Shown piece by piece: positions 8,640 to 17,016 of a DNA stretch of 64,000 nucleotides. The first letter of the stretch is position 1. Each line of letters begins with the position of its first letter. Both the position numbers and the translations under genes were made by a program. A model generated the notes under the pieces. It was not told the origin of the DNA and made no database searches. It saw only the letters and a list, made by a program, of their open reading frames with translations. This DNA is from Erythrobacter sp. EC-HK427 (GTDB taxonomy: Bacteria > Pseudomonadota > Alphaproteobacteria > Sphingomonadales > Sphingomonadaceae), in assembly GCF_902498745.1 (NCBI RefSeq), contig NZ_LR701479.1, forward strand, positions 376,292 through 440,291, in the 5' to 3' direction.

Positions 8640-10520
8640 CTAGCGCGCCTTGACGTAGCGCCCGGGAGCGTCCTCGATCACTGTGTCGCCGCGCCCTCCG
8701 GGCTTGCGCTTTCCGGCGGGTTTGATGCGCTTCGCATCGTGGCTTTCGATCCATGCGAACCAGTCTGGCCACCAGCTTCCGGGCGTTTCGCTCGCGCCGT
8801 CAAGAAAGCTCTCGAGCGAATCGAACGCGCCCTCATTGGTCCAATACTGGTATTTGCCCGCCGCCGGAGGATTGACCACGCCCGCAATATGTCCGCTGCC
8901 CGCCAGCACGAAGCGGATGGGGCCGGAAAAATGCTCGGTCAGCTTCCACACGCTGGAAGGCGGCGCGATGTGATCCTCGCGCCCCGCCTGCACATAGCTG
9001 GGCGTTTGCACCTTGGTGAGATCTATCGGCATTCCCGCGACGCCCAGCGCATCGGGCTGCACCAGCAGATTGTCGCGGTAGAGATCGCGCAAGTAAGCCG
9101 CGTGCCACTTGGCCGGCAGATTGGTGACATCGCCGTTCCAGTAGAGCAGATCGAAAGCCGGATAATCCTCACCCAGCAGATAGTGGTTCACCACGTAATT
9201 CCAGATCAGGTCTGATCCGCGCAGCATATTGAACGTCGCCGCGAGATAGCGCCCGTCGAGATAGCCGCCCTTGCTCGCCTGCCGGATGAATTCGAGCTTC
9301 CCGTCATCGACGAACAGTTTCAAATCGCCCGCATGGGTGAAATCGACCTGCGCGGTAAAGAATGTCGCGCTTGCCACCTTCTCCGCCTCGCCCTGCCGCG
9401 CCAAAACGGCGAGCGTGCCCGCCAACGTCGTGCCTGCCACGCAATAGCCGATGGTGTGGACGCCCGGCACCTTCAGCCGCTCGCGCACCACGTCGATGGC
9501 TTCCATCTGCGCGAGAAAATAGTCGTCCCAGTCGATATGCGCCAAGCTGTCATCGGCGCTTTTCCAGCTGACCATGAACACCGTCAGCCCCTGATCGACC
9601 GCCCATTTAACGAAGCTCTTCTTCGCATTGAGATCGAGGATGTAGAAGCGGTTGATCCATGGCGGGAAGATCAGCAGCGGGGTTTCGATCACCGTCTCGG
9701 TGGCGGGCGCATACTGGATCAACTGGAACAAATGCGATTCATGCACCACCTTGCCCGGCGTCGTGGCGATGTTGCCGCCGACTTCGAACTGGCTGGTGTC
9801 GGTGTGGGTCAGCTGGCCCTTCTCCAGATCGCCCGTCAGCCGCTGCAGCCCGCGCACGATATTCTCGCCGCCCGTCTCCATCGTGCGTTCAAGCACCACC
9901 GGGTTCATCAGCGGGAAGTTGGCGGGGCTCATTGCGTCGAGCACATTTTGCGTGGCGAAGCGCAGATTTGTGCGATCCTCCTCGCTCAGCCCTTCGGCGC
10001 TTTCGACCCCGGCATTGAGCTTTTCGGCGATCAGCAGATAGGTCTGGTGGATCAGTGCGAAGACCGGCTGTTCGCGCCACGCCTTGTCCGAAAAGCGCCG
10101 GTCGCGGCGCGGCAATTGCGGGTCGGACGGTTCGCCCTCGCTCTGGCCGGAATATTGCGCCAGCACGTTCTGCCACAGCTCGAAACTCTCTGCCCACAAT
10201 TGCTGTTGCGCCATCGGGCTAAGCGCGGGCATGGCGGCCGTCCATTTGCGCATTGCCTCCATCCAGTTGGCTGGGCTGGAAAGCATCGGGGCAGGCTGCT
10301 GTTCCTTGGGCAGCCAGAATTGCAGCCAGGTTGCCTGAAACTCCATCATCGCCGCGCCCATGGCGTCGATGGCGGCAGTGTCGGGCAAATGGTCTTCCGC
10401 GCCCGGAGCAACCGTCTGCATCATCTGCCGCGCCGCCTCACCTTGCATCCGCAGCATCTCGGTAAAGATATCGGCGGCGTCCTGCGCGCCTTCATTGCCG
10501 GGCTTGCTCGTGTCACTCAT
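8640..10520 (-). CDS. phaC: Class I poly(3-hydroxyalkanoate) synthase PhaC
   Basis: PhaC polymerises (R)-3-hydroxyacyl-CoA into PHA at the granule surface. The 626-residue length fits class I synthases. The lipase-like box GYCVAG holds the catalytic Cys360; the partner Asp is in AGREDHIAP and the His in GSGHIAGVVNPP. The N-terminal 250 residues are the usual variable domain with FQATWLQFWL. I start it at the ATG at 10520 (MSDTSKPG) and not at the upstream ATG, whose extra 40 residues are unlike the family. phaA and phaB are not adjacent; phaP follows. Confidence 0.95.
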   Translation of the reverse strand: MSDTSKPGNEGAQDAADIFTEMLRMQGEAARQMMQTVAPGAEDHLPDTAAIDAMGAAMMEFQATWLQFWLPKEQQPAPMLSSPANWMEAMRKWTAAMPALSPMAQQQLWAESFELWQNVLAQYSGQSEGEPSDPQLPRRDRRFSDKAWREQPVFALIHQTYLLIAEKLNAGVESAEGLSEEDRTNLRFATQNVLDAMSPANFPLMNPVVLERTMETGGENIVRGLQRLTGDLEKGQLTHTDTSQFEVGGNIATTPGKVVHESHLFQLIQYAPATETVIETPLLIFPPWINRFYILDLNAKKSFVKWAVDQGLTVFMVSWKSADDSLAHIDWDDYFLAQMEAIDVVRERLKVPGVHTIGYCVAGTTLAGTLAVLARQGEAEKVASATFFTAQVDFTHAGDLKLFVDDGKLEFIRQASKGGYLDGRYLAATFNMLRGSDLIWNYVVNHYLLGEDYPAFDLLYWNGDVTNLPAKWHAAYLRDLYRDNLLVQPDALGVAGMPIDLTKVQTPSYVQAGREDHIAPPSSVWKLTEHFSGPIRFVLAGSGHIAGVVNPPAAGKYQYWTNEGAFDSLESFLDGASETPGSWWPDWFAWIESHDAKRIKPAGKRKPGGRGDTVIEDAPGRYVKAR

Positions 10521-10550
10521 GGCCGCCACCCTTAGCCGGTTTTGCGCGCC

Positions 10551-10569
10551 TGTGCAGCTATTGTGCAGC
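10551..10569. promoter_or_regulatory. Direct TGTGCAGC repeats upstream of phaC
   Basis: TGTGCAGC occurs twice (10551-10558 and 10562-10569), 31 bases before the phaC start. The segment TATTGTGCA is shared with the repeats upstream of phaP, suggesting a common regulator. The divergent alaC gene starts about 140 bases on the other side. Confidence 0.45.
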
Positions 10570-10710
10570 GATAGCGGGCGCGCATAGCATTGCGCTGCTA
10601 CGCGCCCGCTCGCGGTCAGGCAAACGCTCCGTTGCGCCAAGCGAAACTTTCGTTCATTTGAGGCCGCATCCGCGTCATATTCAACGCCTCAACCAAGGAT
10701 CGCGACCCCA

Positions 10711-11913
10711 ATGATGGAACAAGAGTTCTACCGCATCAAGCGCCTGCCCCCCTATGTCATCGCCGAAGTGAACGCGATGCGGGCGGCCGCGCGGGCGGAA
10801 GGGCGCGACATTATTGACCTTGGCATGGGCAATCCCGACCAGCCGCCGCCGCAGCACGTGATCGACAAGCTGTGCGAAGTCGCGGCCAAGCCCGATGCGC
10901 ATGGCTATTCGCAATCCAAGGGCATTCCCGGCCTGCGTCGCGCGCAGTCGGATTACTACGCCCGCCGCTTTGGCGTCGATCTCGACCCCGAAAGCGAAGT
11001 GATCGTGACGCTGGGCTCGAAAGAAGGGCTCGCCAGCCTCGCCACCGCGATCACCGCGCCGGGGGACACCATCCTCGCGCCCAATCCCAGCTATCCGATC
11101 CATACGTTCGGCTTCATCATTGCCGGGGCCTCGATCCGCAGCGTGCCAACCACGCCGGACGAGAATTATTGGAAGGCGCTGGAACAGGCGATGACCTTCA
11201 CCGTCCCGCGCCCCACCATTCTGGTGGTCAATTTCCCGTCCAACCCCACTGCCGAAACGGTCGATCTGGAATTCTACGAGCGGCTGGTGGACTGGGCGCG
11301 GTTCCACAAGATATGGGTGCTGTCCGATCTCGCCTATTCGGAGCTGTATTACGACGGCAAGCCGACCGTCTCGATCCTGCAAGCCAAGGGCGCGAAGGAT
11401 GTGGCGATCGAGTTTACCAGCCTTTCCAAAACCTACGGGATGGCGGGCTGGCGTATGGGCTTTGCCGTGGGCAACCGCACGCTGATTTCCGCGCTCACCC
11501 GCGTCAAAAGCTATATCGATTACGGTGCTTTTACCCCGATCCAGGCCGCTGCCTGCGCCGCGCTCAATGGGCCGCAGGATTATGTCGAGCAGAACCGGCA
11601 GATGTATCACCGGCGGCGCGATGTGATGGTGGAGGCGTTTGGCCGCGCCGGATGGGACATTCCCCCGCCGCCCGCCAGTATGTTCGCGTGGGCTCCGCTG
11701 CCTGCCGCGCTGAAGGACATGGGAAGCTTGGAATTTTCCAAACAATTGCTCACCGAAGCGCAGGTCGCGGTGGCTCCCGGTGTCGGCTATGGCGAGGATG
11801 GCGAAGGCTTCGTCCGCATCGCCATGGTCGAAAACGAGCAGCGGCTGCGGCAGGCGGCGCGCAATGTGAAACGTTATTTGCAAAGCAAGGGCGTCAACAC
11901 GCCGGGCGGGTAA
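10711..11913 (+). CDS. alaC: AlaC-type aminotransferase (class I/II, PLP-dependent)
   Basis: This is a 400-residue fold-type I PLP aminotransferase whose N-terminus (FYRIKRLPPYVIAEVN and IIDLGMGNPDQP) matches the AlaC branch, which forms alanine from pyruvate with glutamate as donor. The PLP-binding lysine is in SLSKTYGMAGWRMGF; the substrate-binding arginine is in FVRIAMVENEQR. Length is normal. It is divergent from phaC. Annotators sometimes call this family LL-diaminopimelate aminotransferase, so the exact substrate is less certain than the family. Confidence 0.85.
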   Translation: MMEQEFYRIKRLPPYVIAEVNAMRAAARAEGRDIIDLGMGNPDQPPPQHVIDKLCEVAAKPDAHGYSQSKGIPGLRRAQSDYYARRFGVDLDPESEVIVTLGSKEGLASLATAITAPGDTILAPNPSYPIHTFGFIIAGASIRSVPTTPDENYWKALEQAMTFTVPRPTILVVNFPSNPTAETVDLEFYERLVDWARFHKIWVLSDLAYSELYYDGKPTVSILQAKGAKDVAIEFTSLSKTYGMAGWRMGFAVGNRTLISALTRVKSYIDYGAFTPIQAAACAALNGPQDYVEQNRQMYHRRRDVMVEAFGRAGWDIPPPPASMFAWAPLPAALKDMGSLEFSKQLLTEAQVAVAPGVGYGEDGEGFVRIAMVENEQRLRQAARNVKRYLQSKGVNTPGG

Positions 11914-12012
11914 TGCTCGCGGGGCGCAACTGGCGGGGGCAAATCTACGCAGCTTTGCGCAGAAGGTGAGTTGGCCATGGGCAGGCCGCTTTCCCGGTGG
12001 CATGGATAGGGC

Positions 12013-12762
12013 ATGGTTACGCGCAAGCCTTCCCCACAATTCTTCGGCTGGATCGCCCCGCAAGCGCAGCCGCCCGCGCGTTGGAACCTGGCGGCGCTCG
12101 ATTGGGAATTGTGCGGCGGCAAGGGCGGATGCCGCGCCGAATGCCGCCATGTGCTGATCTGCGACACCAGCGCGCTTGGCCCGGCCGAGCGGCTGGCGCT
12201 CGCCGAATCGGACCGCCCCGCATGGCGGCTTATCCTGCTCGGCGTGGAAGACCCGAAGGAGCGGGCCGAGCTGATCAATCGCGGCTGCGCCGAGGCGCTT
12301 CCGGCGGCAACCGGCCTCCACGAATTGCAAGCCCGCGCGCGGCGCGTCGCCGATATGTTCGGGATGCTGCCGCGCTGGCGCGATACCGGCCCGCTGACGC
12401 TCGACCTGTTCCACCGCGATGCGCGGCTGGGCGCACGCTGGCTCAGCCTCCACCCGCGCGAATTCGGCGTGCTGTGGCGGCTCGCCGATACGCCGGGCGA
12501 GCGGGTGACGCGCAAGCAATTGCTCGAAGATGTTTGGCGGCTGAGCCACGAGCCCGAGACCAACAGCGTCGAAGTGCATATCTCGCGCCTGCGCTCCAAG
12601 CTGGCGCTGGCCGGGTGCGAGGGGCTGGTGGAGACGGTGCCGCAAGGGGGCTATCGCCTCGCCGATGCTGGCCGCTTCCTGCGCGCCGACCGTCCGGCCG
12701 AAGGCGACGCGCTCGACCGTTACCTGCGCGAACTGGGCTGGGCTGGAGTGGAAGCGGAATAG
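12013..12762 (+). CDS. OmpR-type winged-helix regulator with degenerate, Cys-rich receiver-like domain
   Basis: The C-terminal part (about residues 130-220) is an OmpR/PhoB winged-helix DNA-binding domain: LHPREFGVLWRLADTPGERV, then TNSVEVHISRLRSKL and VPQGGYRLA. The N-terminal 120 residues look like a receiver without its first strand and acidic pair; VLICDTSAL may correspond to strand 3, but a working phosphorylation pocket is not evident. Four cysteines (34, 40, 44, 50) cluster there. No sensor kinase is adjacent. It may be an orphan regulator that senses something other than phosphorylation; targets are unknown. Confidence 0.7.
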   Translation: MVTRKPSPQFFGWIAPQAQPPARWNLAALDWELCGGKGGCRAECRHVLICDTSALGPAERLALAESDRPAWRLILLGVEDPKERAELINRGCAEALPAATGLHELQARARRVADMFGMLPRWRDTGPLTLDLFHRDARLGARWLSLHPREFGVLWRLADTPGERVTRKQLLEDVWRLSHEPETNSVEVHISRLRSKLALAGCEGLVETVPQGGYRLADAGRFLRADRPAEGDALDRYLRELGWAGVEAE

Positions 12763-12771
12763 CGGCGCGGT

Positions 12772-13062
12772 TCAACCCGCCCGCAGCATTCCGGCAAACC
12801 GGTCGAACACCGTTTCGTGCAGTGGCTGCTCAAAGGCGAGGCCCGCGCGCCCGTCCTCGCGCCACACCAGCTCGGCTGGCTGCGCGCTGAGCCCGGGCAG
12901 CGTTATCAGCACGCGATCACCCGCTTCGCCCGTCCAGCCGCGCGCCTCCACCATCGCTCCGCCGATCGACAGGTCGAGCACTTGCAAATCGGCACTCATC
13001 CCGCGCCGCGAGCGACACTTGATGCGCAAGACCTGCTGTTCCCCGACTGCCAGCGAAACCAT
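12772..13062 (-). CDS. PilZ domain protein
   Basis: This is a 96-residue, single-domain PilZ-like protein. PilZ domains bind cyclic di-GMP through an RxxxR motif and a D/NxSxxG motif. Here the second is clear (DLSIGGAMVE) and the arginine-rich stretch RIKCRSRRG may supply the first. I prefer the ATG at 13062 because GAAAGG lies upstream; a GTG at 13083 would add seven residues. It is convergent with the winged-helix gene. An EAL protein that could degrade c-di-GMP is encoded at 52793. Confidence 0.7.
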   Translation of the reverse strand: MVSLAVGEQQVLRIKCRSRRGMSADLQVLDLSIGGAMVEARGWTGEAGDRVLITLPGLSAQPAELVWREDGRAGLAFEQPLHETVFDRFAGMLRAG

Positions 13063-13273
13063 GGATTGCCTTTCTATAACCACCCCGCCGTGGCGGGAGG
13101 TGATGGGAAGAATATGCCTCGCACAGGTTGCAAAGCCGTTTACCCCGTCTTCACCAGAACCGCTAAGCGATTGCTCAAAAGATGCGTTAAGGCGGTGCTA
13201 GGGATGTTTCTGCGGCGCGGCGCACGAAGGGCATTGCACCTTCGCCCCGCCTGCGTTAGGTGGCGCGCCTTCC

Positions 13274-13347
13274 GGCCCGATGGCGGAGTGGTGACGCAGC
13301 GGATTGCAAATCCGTGCACGCCGGTTCGATTCCGGCTCGGGCCTCCA
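13274..13347 (+). tRNA. tRNA-Cys (GCA)
   Basis: The acceptor arms GGCCCGA and TCGGGCC pair perfectly, followed by T and an encoded CCA. The anticodon loop reads TTGCAAA with GCA in the centre. The T arm contains GGTTCGATTCC. Length is 74 bases including CCA. Confidence 0.93.
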
Positions 13348-13368
13348 CCTTCCCACACATGGGAATGT

Positions 13369-13444
13369 GCCGCTTTAGCTCAGTTGGTAGAGCACATCAT
13401 TCGTAATGATGGGGTCAACGGTTCGAGTCCGTTAAGCGGCACCA
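13369..13444 (+). tRNA. tRNA-Thr (CGT)
   Basis: The acceptor arms GCCGCTT and AAGCGGC pair perfectly, followed by A and CCA. The D arm is AGCTCAGTTGGTAGAGC, the anticodon loop has CGT and the T arm has GGTTCGAGTCC. It lies 21 bases after tRNA-Cys, so the two may share a transcript. Confidence 0.95.
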
Positions 13445-13494
13445 TTTGGCCTGTGCGCGGCGCTCTTTTCATCGGCATGCCCCGGAATGGCGGG

Positions 13495-13629
13495 TCAGGC
13501 CTTCAGCCAGAACCTGATGATCCACGCGACCGTGCCGAGCACAGCCACGCTTCCTGCCCAGATCGCTGCCATCCATGCCAGCTGTCGCCATAAGGGGGCT
13601 TCCGGCTCGTTGTCCTGCGCATGGCGCAT
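13495..13629 (-). CDS. DUF2474 small membrane protein of the bd oxidase operon
   Basis: This is a 44-residue protein with one hydrophobic helix (WMAAIWAGSVAVLGTVAW). Position and sequence match DUF2474 peptides encoded at the end of cyanide-insensitive oxidase operons, which are thought to help assembly or stability of the oxidase, as CydX does. Its ATG overlaps the cydB stop by one base (TAATG), so it is translationally coupled. It is easily missed by gene callers because of its size. Confidence 0.8.
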   Translation of the reverse strand: MRHAQDNEPEAPLWRQLAWMAAIWAGSVAVLGTVAWIIRFWLKA

Positions 13630-14624
13630 TAGTGATACCCCTCGTCACCCACCTTGCCGCGGAACACCCAATAGGCCCAGGCGGTGTAGCCGATGATGAG
13701 CGGCATGGTGATCGCGACGCCCACCAGCATGAATATCTGGCTGCGCTCGGGCGCGGCGGCGTCCCAGATCGTTAGCCCCGGCGGCACCACATAGGGCCAC
13801 ATCGTCACGCCCAGCCCCGCCATGCCGAAGAAGAACAGCGCCAATGCGAGCCAGAAGGGCTTGCTGTTGCGCTCCTTGCGGATCGCGCCGATCATCGACA
13901 GGGCGATAATGCCGGTGAGCACCGGCACCGGCGCAACGAAATAGATCTCGGGTGCGCTCAGCCAGCGGGCGGCATATTCGCTGTTGAGCGTGATGTTGTA
14001 GAGGCTGACCGCGCCCATCAGGGCAATCGTCGCCAGCGCCGCGCGCAGGGCCAGCTTGCGCGCGTGCGCCTGCCCTTCCCCGTCGAGCTTCCAGATCAGC
14101 CAGGTGCTGCCCAGCAGAGCATAGCCTGCCACCGTGCCCAGCCCGCACAACAGCGTGTAAGGCGTGAGCCAATCGAACCAGCTTCCGGCATAGGCGCGGT
14201 CGACCACATCGATCCCCTGTAGCAGCGCGCCCAGCGTCATCCCCTGCGCCATCGCCGCCACCAGCGATCCGCCTGAGAATGCGGCATCCCAGAAACGCCG
14301 ATGCGCCGGATCGCGCCAGCGGTACTCGAAGGCGACTCCGCGGAAAACAAGGCCAAGCAGCATGGCGATAATCAGCGGATAGGTGGCCGGCAGCACCACC
14401 GCATAGGCCAGCGGAAAGGCGGCAAACAACCCGCCGCCGCCCAGCACCAGCCAGGTCTCGTTCCCGTCCCACACAGGCGCGATGGAATTCATCGCCCGAT
14501 CCCTTTCGCGCCCCACTTCGAAGGTAGGGAAGAGAATGCCGATGCCCAGATCGAACCCGTCCATCACCACATAGGCGAACACGGCGAAGGCGATGATGAA
14601 AGCCCAGATGACGGTGAGATCCAT
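13629..14624 (-). CDS. cydB: Cytochrome bd-type ubiquinol oxidase subunit II
   Basis: CydB/CioB is the second membrane subunit of the bd-type quinol oxidase, which reduces O2 to water. The 331-residue product starts with DLTVIWAFIIAFAVFAYVVMDGFDLGIGILFP, shows eight or more hydrophobic helices, and contains MNSIAPVWDGNETWLVLGGG, characteristic of the family. The ATG at 14624 overlaps the cydA stop (TGATG) and has GGAGGA seven bases upstream. Confidence 0.95.
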   Translation of the reverse strand: MDLTVIWAFIIAFAVFAYVVMDGFDLGIGILFPTFEVGRERDRAMNSIAPVWDGNETWLVLGGGGLFAAFPLAYAVVLPATYPLIIAMLLGLVFRGVAFEYRWRDPAHRRFWDAAFSGGSLVAAMAQGMTLGALLQGIDVVDRAYAGSWFDWLTPYTLLCGLGTVAGYALLGSTWLIWKLDGEGQAHARKLALRAALATIALMGAVSLYNITLNSEYAARWLSAPEIYFVAPVPVLTGIIALSMIGAIRKERNSKPFWLALALFFFGMAGLGVTMWPYVVPPGLTIWDAAAPERSQIFMLVGVAITMPLIIGYTAWAYWVFRGKVGDEGYH

Positions 14625-16066
14625 CACACATCCTCCTTTTGCGTAGGCAGGGTTTCGGCATGGCCGGGATTCTGCGTCGGCCCCGGGGTGATCCCGGCGG
14701 TGCGGATCGGCCCGCTATCGCCGCGCTTCGCACCAAGCTCGCCGGTGTGCGGAGGCTTGGCCATCAGGCGCAGGATGTACCACACGCCAATCCCGAACAC
14801 GGTGAAGTAGACGAGGATAAAGGCCAGCAGCGACGCCGCAACCGCGGGCGCATCGAGCGGACTGGCCGCATCGGCGGTGCGCAGCAGGCCGTAAATGACA
14901 TAGGGCTGGCGGCCGACCTCGGTGGTGATCCATCCCGCCAGCACGGCGATAAAGCCCGAAGGTGCCATCAGAACGGCGGCGCGGTGCAGCCATGGCATAT
15001 CATACAGACGCTTGCGGAACCTTCCGTAGAGGCTCCACAGCCCGATCCCCAGCATCGCAAAGCCGATGCCCACCATGATGCGGAACGACCAGAAAACCAT
15101 ACCGACAGGAGGCTCCTCGTCATCGGGAATGGTATCGAGCCCGTCGAGCGGCGCATTCCAGTCATGCTTGAGGATCAGCGAGGAGAGCTTGGGAATTTCG
15201 ATGGCGTAATGCACCGTGCGTTCCTCGCTATCGGGAATACCGAACAGGATCAGCGGCGCGCCATCGGGGTGGCTTTCGAAATGGCCTTCCATCGCCATCA
15301 CCTTGGCGGGCTGGTGCTCCAGCGTGTTGAGGCCATGCATATCGCCGGCAAAGATTTGCAATGGCGTGACAATCGCCGCCATCCACATCGCCATGGAGAA
15401 CATCTTGCGCGCGTGCAGGTTCGCCTTGTCCTTCAGCAAATGCCACGCGCCCACTCCGCCGACGACAAAGGCGGTGGTGAGATAAGCCGCCATCACCGTG
15501 TGCACGAGGCGGTAAGGGAAGCTGGGATTGAAGACGATGTCCCACCAGCTCGGCCCCGGCAGGAACTGGCCGTTGGCGGCAATTTCAAAACCGGTCGGCG
15601 TCTGCATCCAGCTGTTGACCGAAAGGATCCAGAAGGCTGACACAAATGTGCCGAAGGCGACCATGCAAGTGGCAAAAAAGTGCAACTTCTTGCCCACCTT
15701 GTTCATGCCGAACAGCATCACGCCAAGAAAGCCCGCTTCGAGGAAGAAAGCGGTGAGCACTTCATAGGCCATCAGCGGCCCGATCACCGGCCCCGCCACG
15801 TCCGAAAACACCGACCAATTGGTGCCGAACTGGTAACTCATGACGATGCCGGAGACGACGCCCATGGCAAAAGCGATGGCAAAGATCTTGATCCAGTATT
15901 TGAACAGATCGAGATAAAGCTGGTTGCCGGTTTTGAGCCACAGCCCTTCAAGCACCATCAGATAACTCGCCAGCCCAATGGAAAAGGCCGGGAAGAAGAA
16001 ATGGAAGCTGACCGTAAACGCGAACTGGATGCGTGCGAGTAACAGGGCATCGAAGATCTCAAACAT
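14624..16066 (-). CDS. cydA: Cytochrome bd-type (CIO) ubiquinol oxidase subunit I
   Basis: CydA/CioA carries haems b558, b595 and d and oxidises ubiquinol. At 480 residues it has the short quinol loop of the cyanide-insensitive (CIO) class. Visible features are the N-terminal FDALLLARIQFAFTVSFHFF with His22, the GRQPYVIYGLLRT version of the GRQPW motif, and about nine helices. bd oxidases resist sulfide and cyanide, which fits the sulfide genes nearby. There is only a short gap, filled mainly by a hairpin, to the upstream peroxiredoxin gene, so read-through from it is possible. Confidence 0.95.
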   Translation of the reverse strand: MFEIFDALLLARIQFAFTVSFHFFFPAFSIGLASYLMVLEGLWLKTGNQLYLDLFKYWIKIFAIAFAMGVVSGIVMSYQFGTNWSVFSDVAGPVIGPLMAYEVLTAFFLEAGFLGVMLFGMNKVGKKLHFFATCMVAFGTFVSAFWILSVNSWMQTPTGFEIAANGQFLPGPSWWDIVFNPSFPYRLVHTVMAAYLTTAFVVGGVGAWHLLKDKANLHARKMFSMAMWMAAIVTPLQIFAGDMHGLNTLEHQPAKVMAMEGHFESHPDGAPLILFGIPDSEERTVHYAIEIPKLSSLILKHDWNAPLDGLDTIPDDEEPPVGMVFWSFRIMVGIGFAMLGIGLWSLYGRFRKRLYDMPWLHRAAVLMAPSGFIAVLAGWITTEVGRQPYVIYGLLRTADAASPLDAPAVAASLLAFILVYFTVFGIGVWYILRLMAKPPHTGELGAKRGDSGPIRTAGITPGPTQNPGHAETLPTQKEDV

Positions 16067-16104
16067 GGGCCAGCCTCGTCAAAAGGGTTGGGTTGCAAAG
16101 GTTA

Positions 16105-16146
16105 GGATGCGCCCGCCGGGGGGATGGGGGATTGGCGGGCGCATCC
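16105..16146 (-). terminator. Perfect 13-bp hairpin between peroxiredoxin and cydA
   Basis: GGATGCGCCCGCC (16105-16117) and GGCGGGCGCATCC (16134-16146) are perfect inverse complements with a 16-base loop. It lies 10 bases past the peroxiredoxin stop. The T-run beyond it is poor, so it may attenuate rather than end transcription into cydAB, or protect the upstream mRNA. Confidence 0.6.
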
Positions 16147-16155
16147 ATGCGCCTC

Positions 16156-16785
16156 TCAGTCGACCCGAGTAGTGCGCAAATAGGGCTTTATCGTGGTGAA
16201 GCCTTGCGGAAATTTCGCCTTGGCATCTTCGTCAGAGACCGAAGGCGGAATGATGACCTCGTCACCCGGGCGCCAGTTGGCGGGCGTTGCAATCCCGGCG
16301 CGGTCGCCGGTTTGCAGACTGTCGATCACGCGCAAAATTTCGTCGAAATTGCGCCCGACGCTCATCGGATAGGTCATGATAAGCCGGATCTTGTCGGCAG
16401 GATCGATGATGAAGACCGATCGCACCGCAGCGGTCTCGCTCTGGTCCGGGTGGATCATGTCATACAGTTTCGCGATTTCCAGATCGGGATCGGCGACAAT
16501 CGGGAATTGCAGCGTGACACCCTGCGTTTCATCGACGTCCTTCACCCATTCAAGATGCTCTTCCACCGTGTCGGTCGAAAGACCGAGCGGCTTACAATTG
16601 CGCCTTTCGAACTCGGCAGCGAGCTTGGCGGTCATGCCCATTTCGGTGGTGCAAACCGGAGTGAAATCAGCCGGGTGGCTGAAGAAGAAAACCCAGCTGT
16701 CTCCCGACCATTCGTGGAGCGTGATCTCCCCGGTGGTGGTGGCAACGGTGAAGTTGGGGGCGGTATCGCCGATATGTAGTGACAT
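16156..16785 (-). CDS. Prx6-type peroxiredoxin
   Basis: This 209-residue thiol peroxidase reduces H2O2, organic peroxides or peroxynitrite. The peroxidatic Cys45 is in FTPVCTTEMG, preceded by FSHPADFTP; the long C-terminal extension and NWRPGDEVIIPP are typical of the 1-Cys Prx6 group. GGAAA lies upstream of the ATG at 16785. A motif upstream (16846-16857) is identical to one in the divergent promoter of the persulfide operon at 22.26 kb, where a second peroxiredoxin is encoded. Confidence 0.92.
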   Translation of the reverse strand: MSLHIGDTAPNFTVATTTGEITLHEWSGDSWVFFFSHPADFTPVCTTEMGMTAKLAAEFERRNCKPLGLSTDTVEEHLEWVKDVDETQGVTLQFPIVADPDLEIAKLYDMIHPDQSETAAVRSVFIIDPADKIRLIMTYPMSVGRNFDEILRVIDSLQTGDRAGIATPANWRPGDEVIIPPSVSDEDAKAKFPQGFTTIKPYLRTTRVD

Positions 16786-16845
16786 GATGTTTTCCTTTCG
16801 CAGCCGGGATAGCTGCCCGCCCCGATTCGCGCAATTTCAATATAT

Positions 16846-16857
16846 CACTTTATGTAA
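16846..16857 (-). promoter_or_regulatory. Shared operator-like motif upstream of peroxiredoxin/cydAB
   Basis: On the minus strand this reads TTACATAAAGTG, followed by ATATATTGAAA. The same 12 bases occur at 22260-22271. It lies in an AT-rich stretch about 60 bases before the peroxiredoxin start. A role as operator for the locally encoded ArsR protein is inference. Confidence 0.55.
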
Positions 16858-17016
16858 TCGATTTTTTATTTCGGTCATTAGAGGCAAAATATCAGCGTAA
16901 ATTGGCCAAAATCATAGCTGGACTTAGGGCTTAATTTCAATTGTCTGCAAGTGTTTGCGCTCTGCGCGCGCCGGGATGCCGCGCTGTGACGGTCTGCCGG
17001 CGAAAAACTTACGCCC

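Noticed and set aside
11190-11220. EcfG-like promoter GGAAC-N16-CGTC
   Set aside because: It is inside alaC and lacks the final T of the -10 element.
10681-12645. A 654-codon open frame on the minus strand opposite alaC and the winged-helix gene
   Set aside because: It runs antisense to two well-supported genes and its translation is rich in Arg, His and Gln with no domain. Long antisense frames are expected at this GC content.
13140-13358. 72-codon minus-strand frame
   Set aside because: It runs through the tRNA-Cys gene on the other strand.
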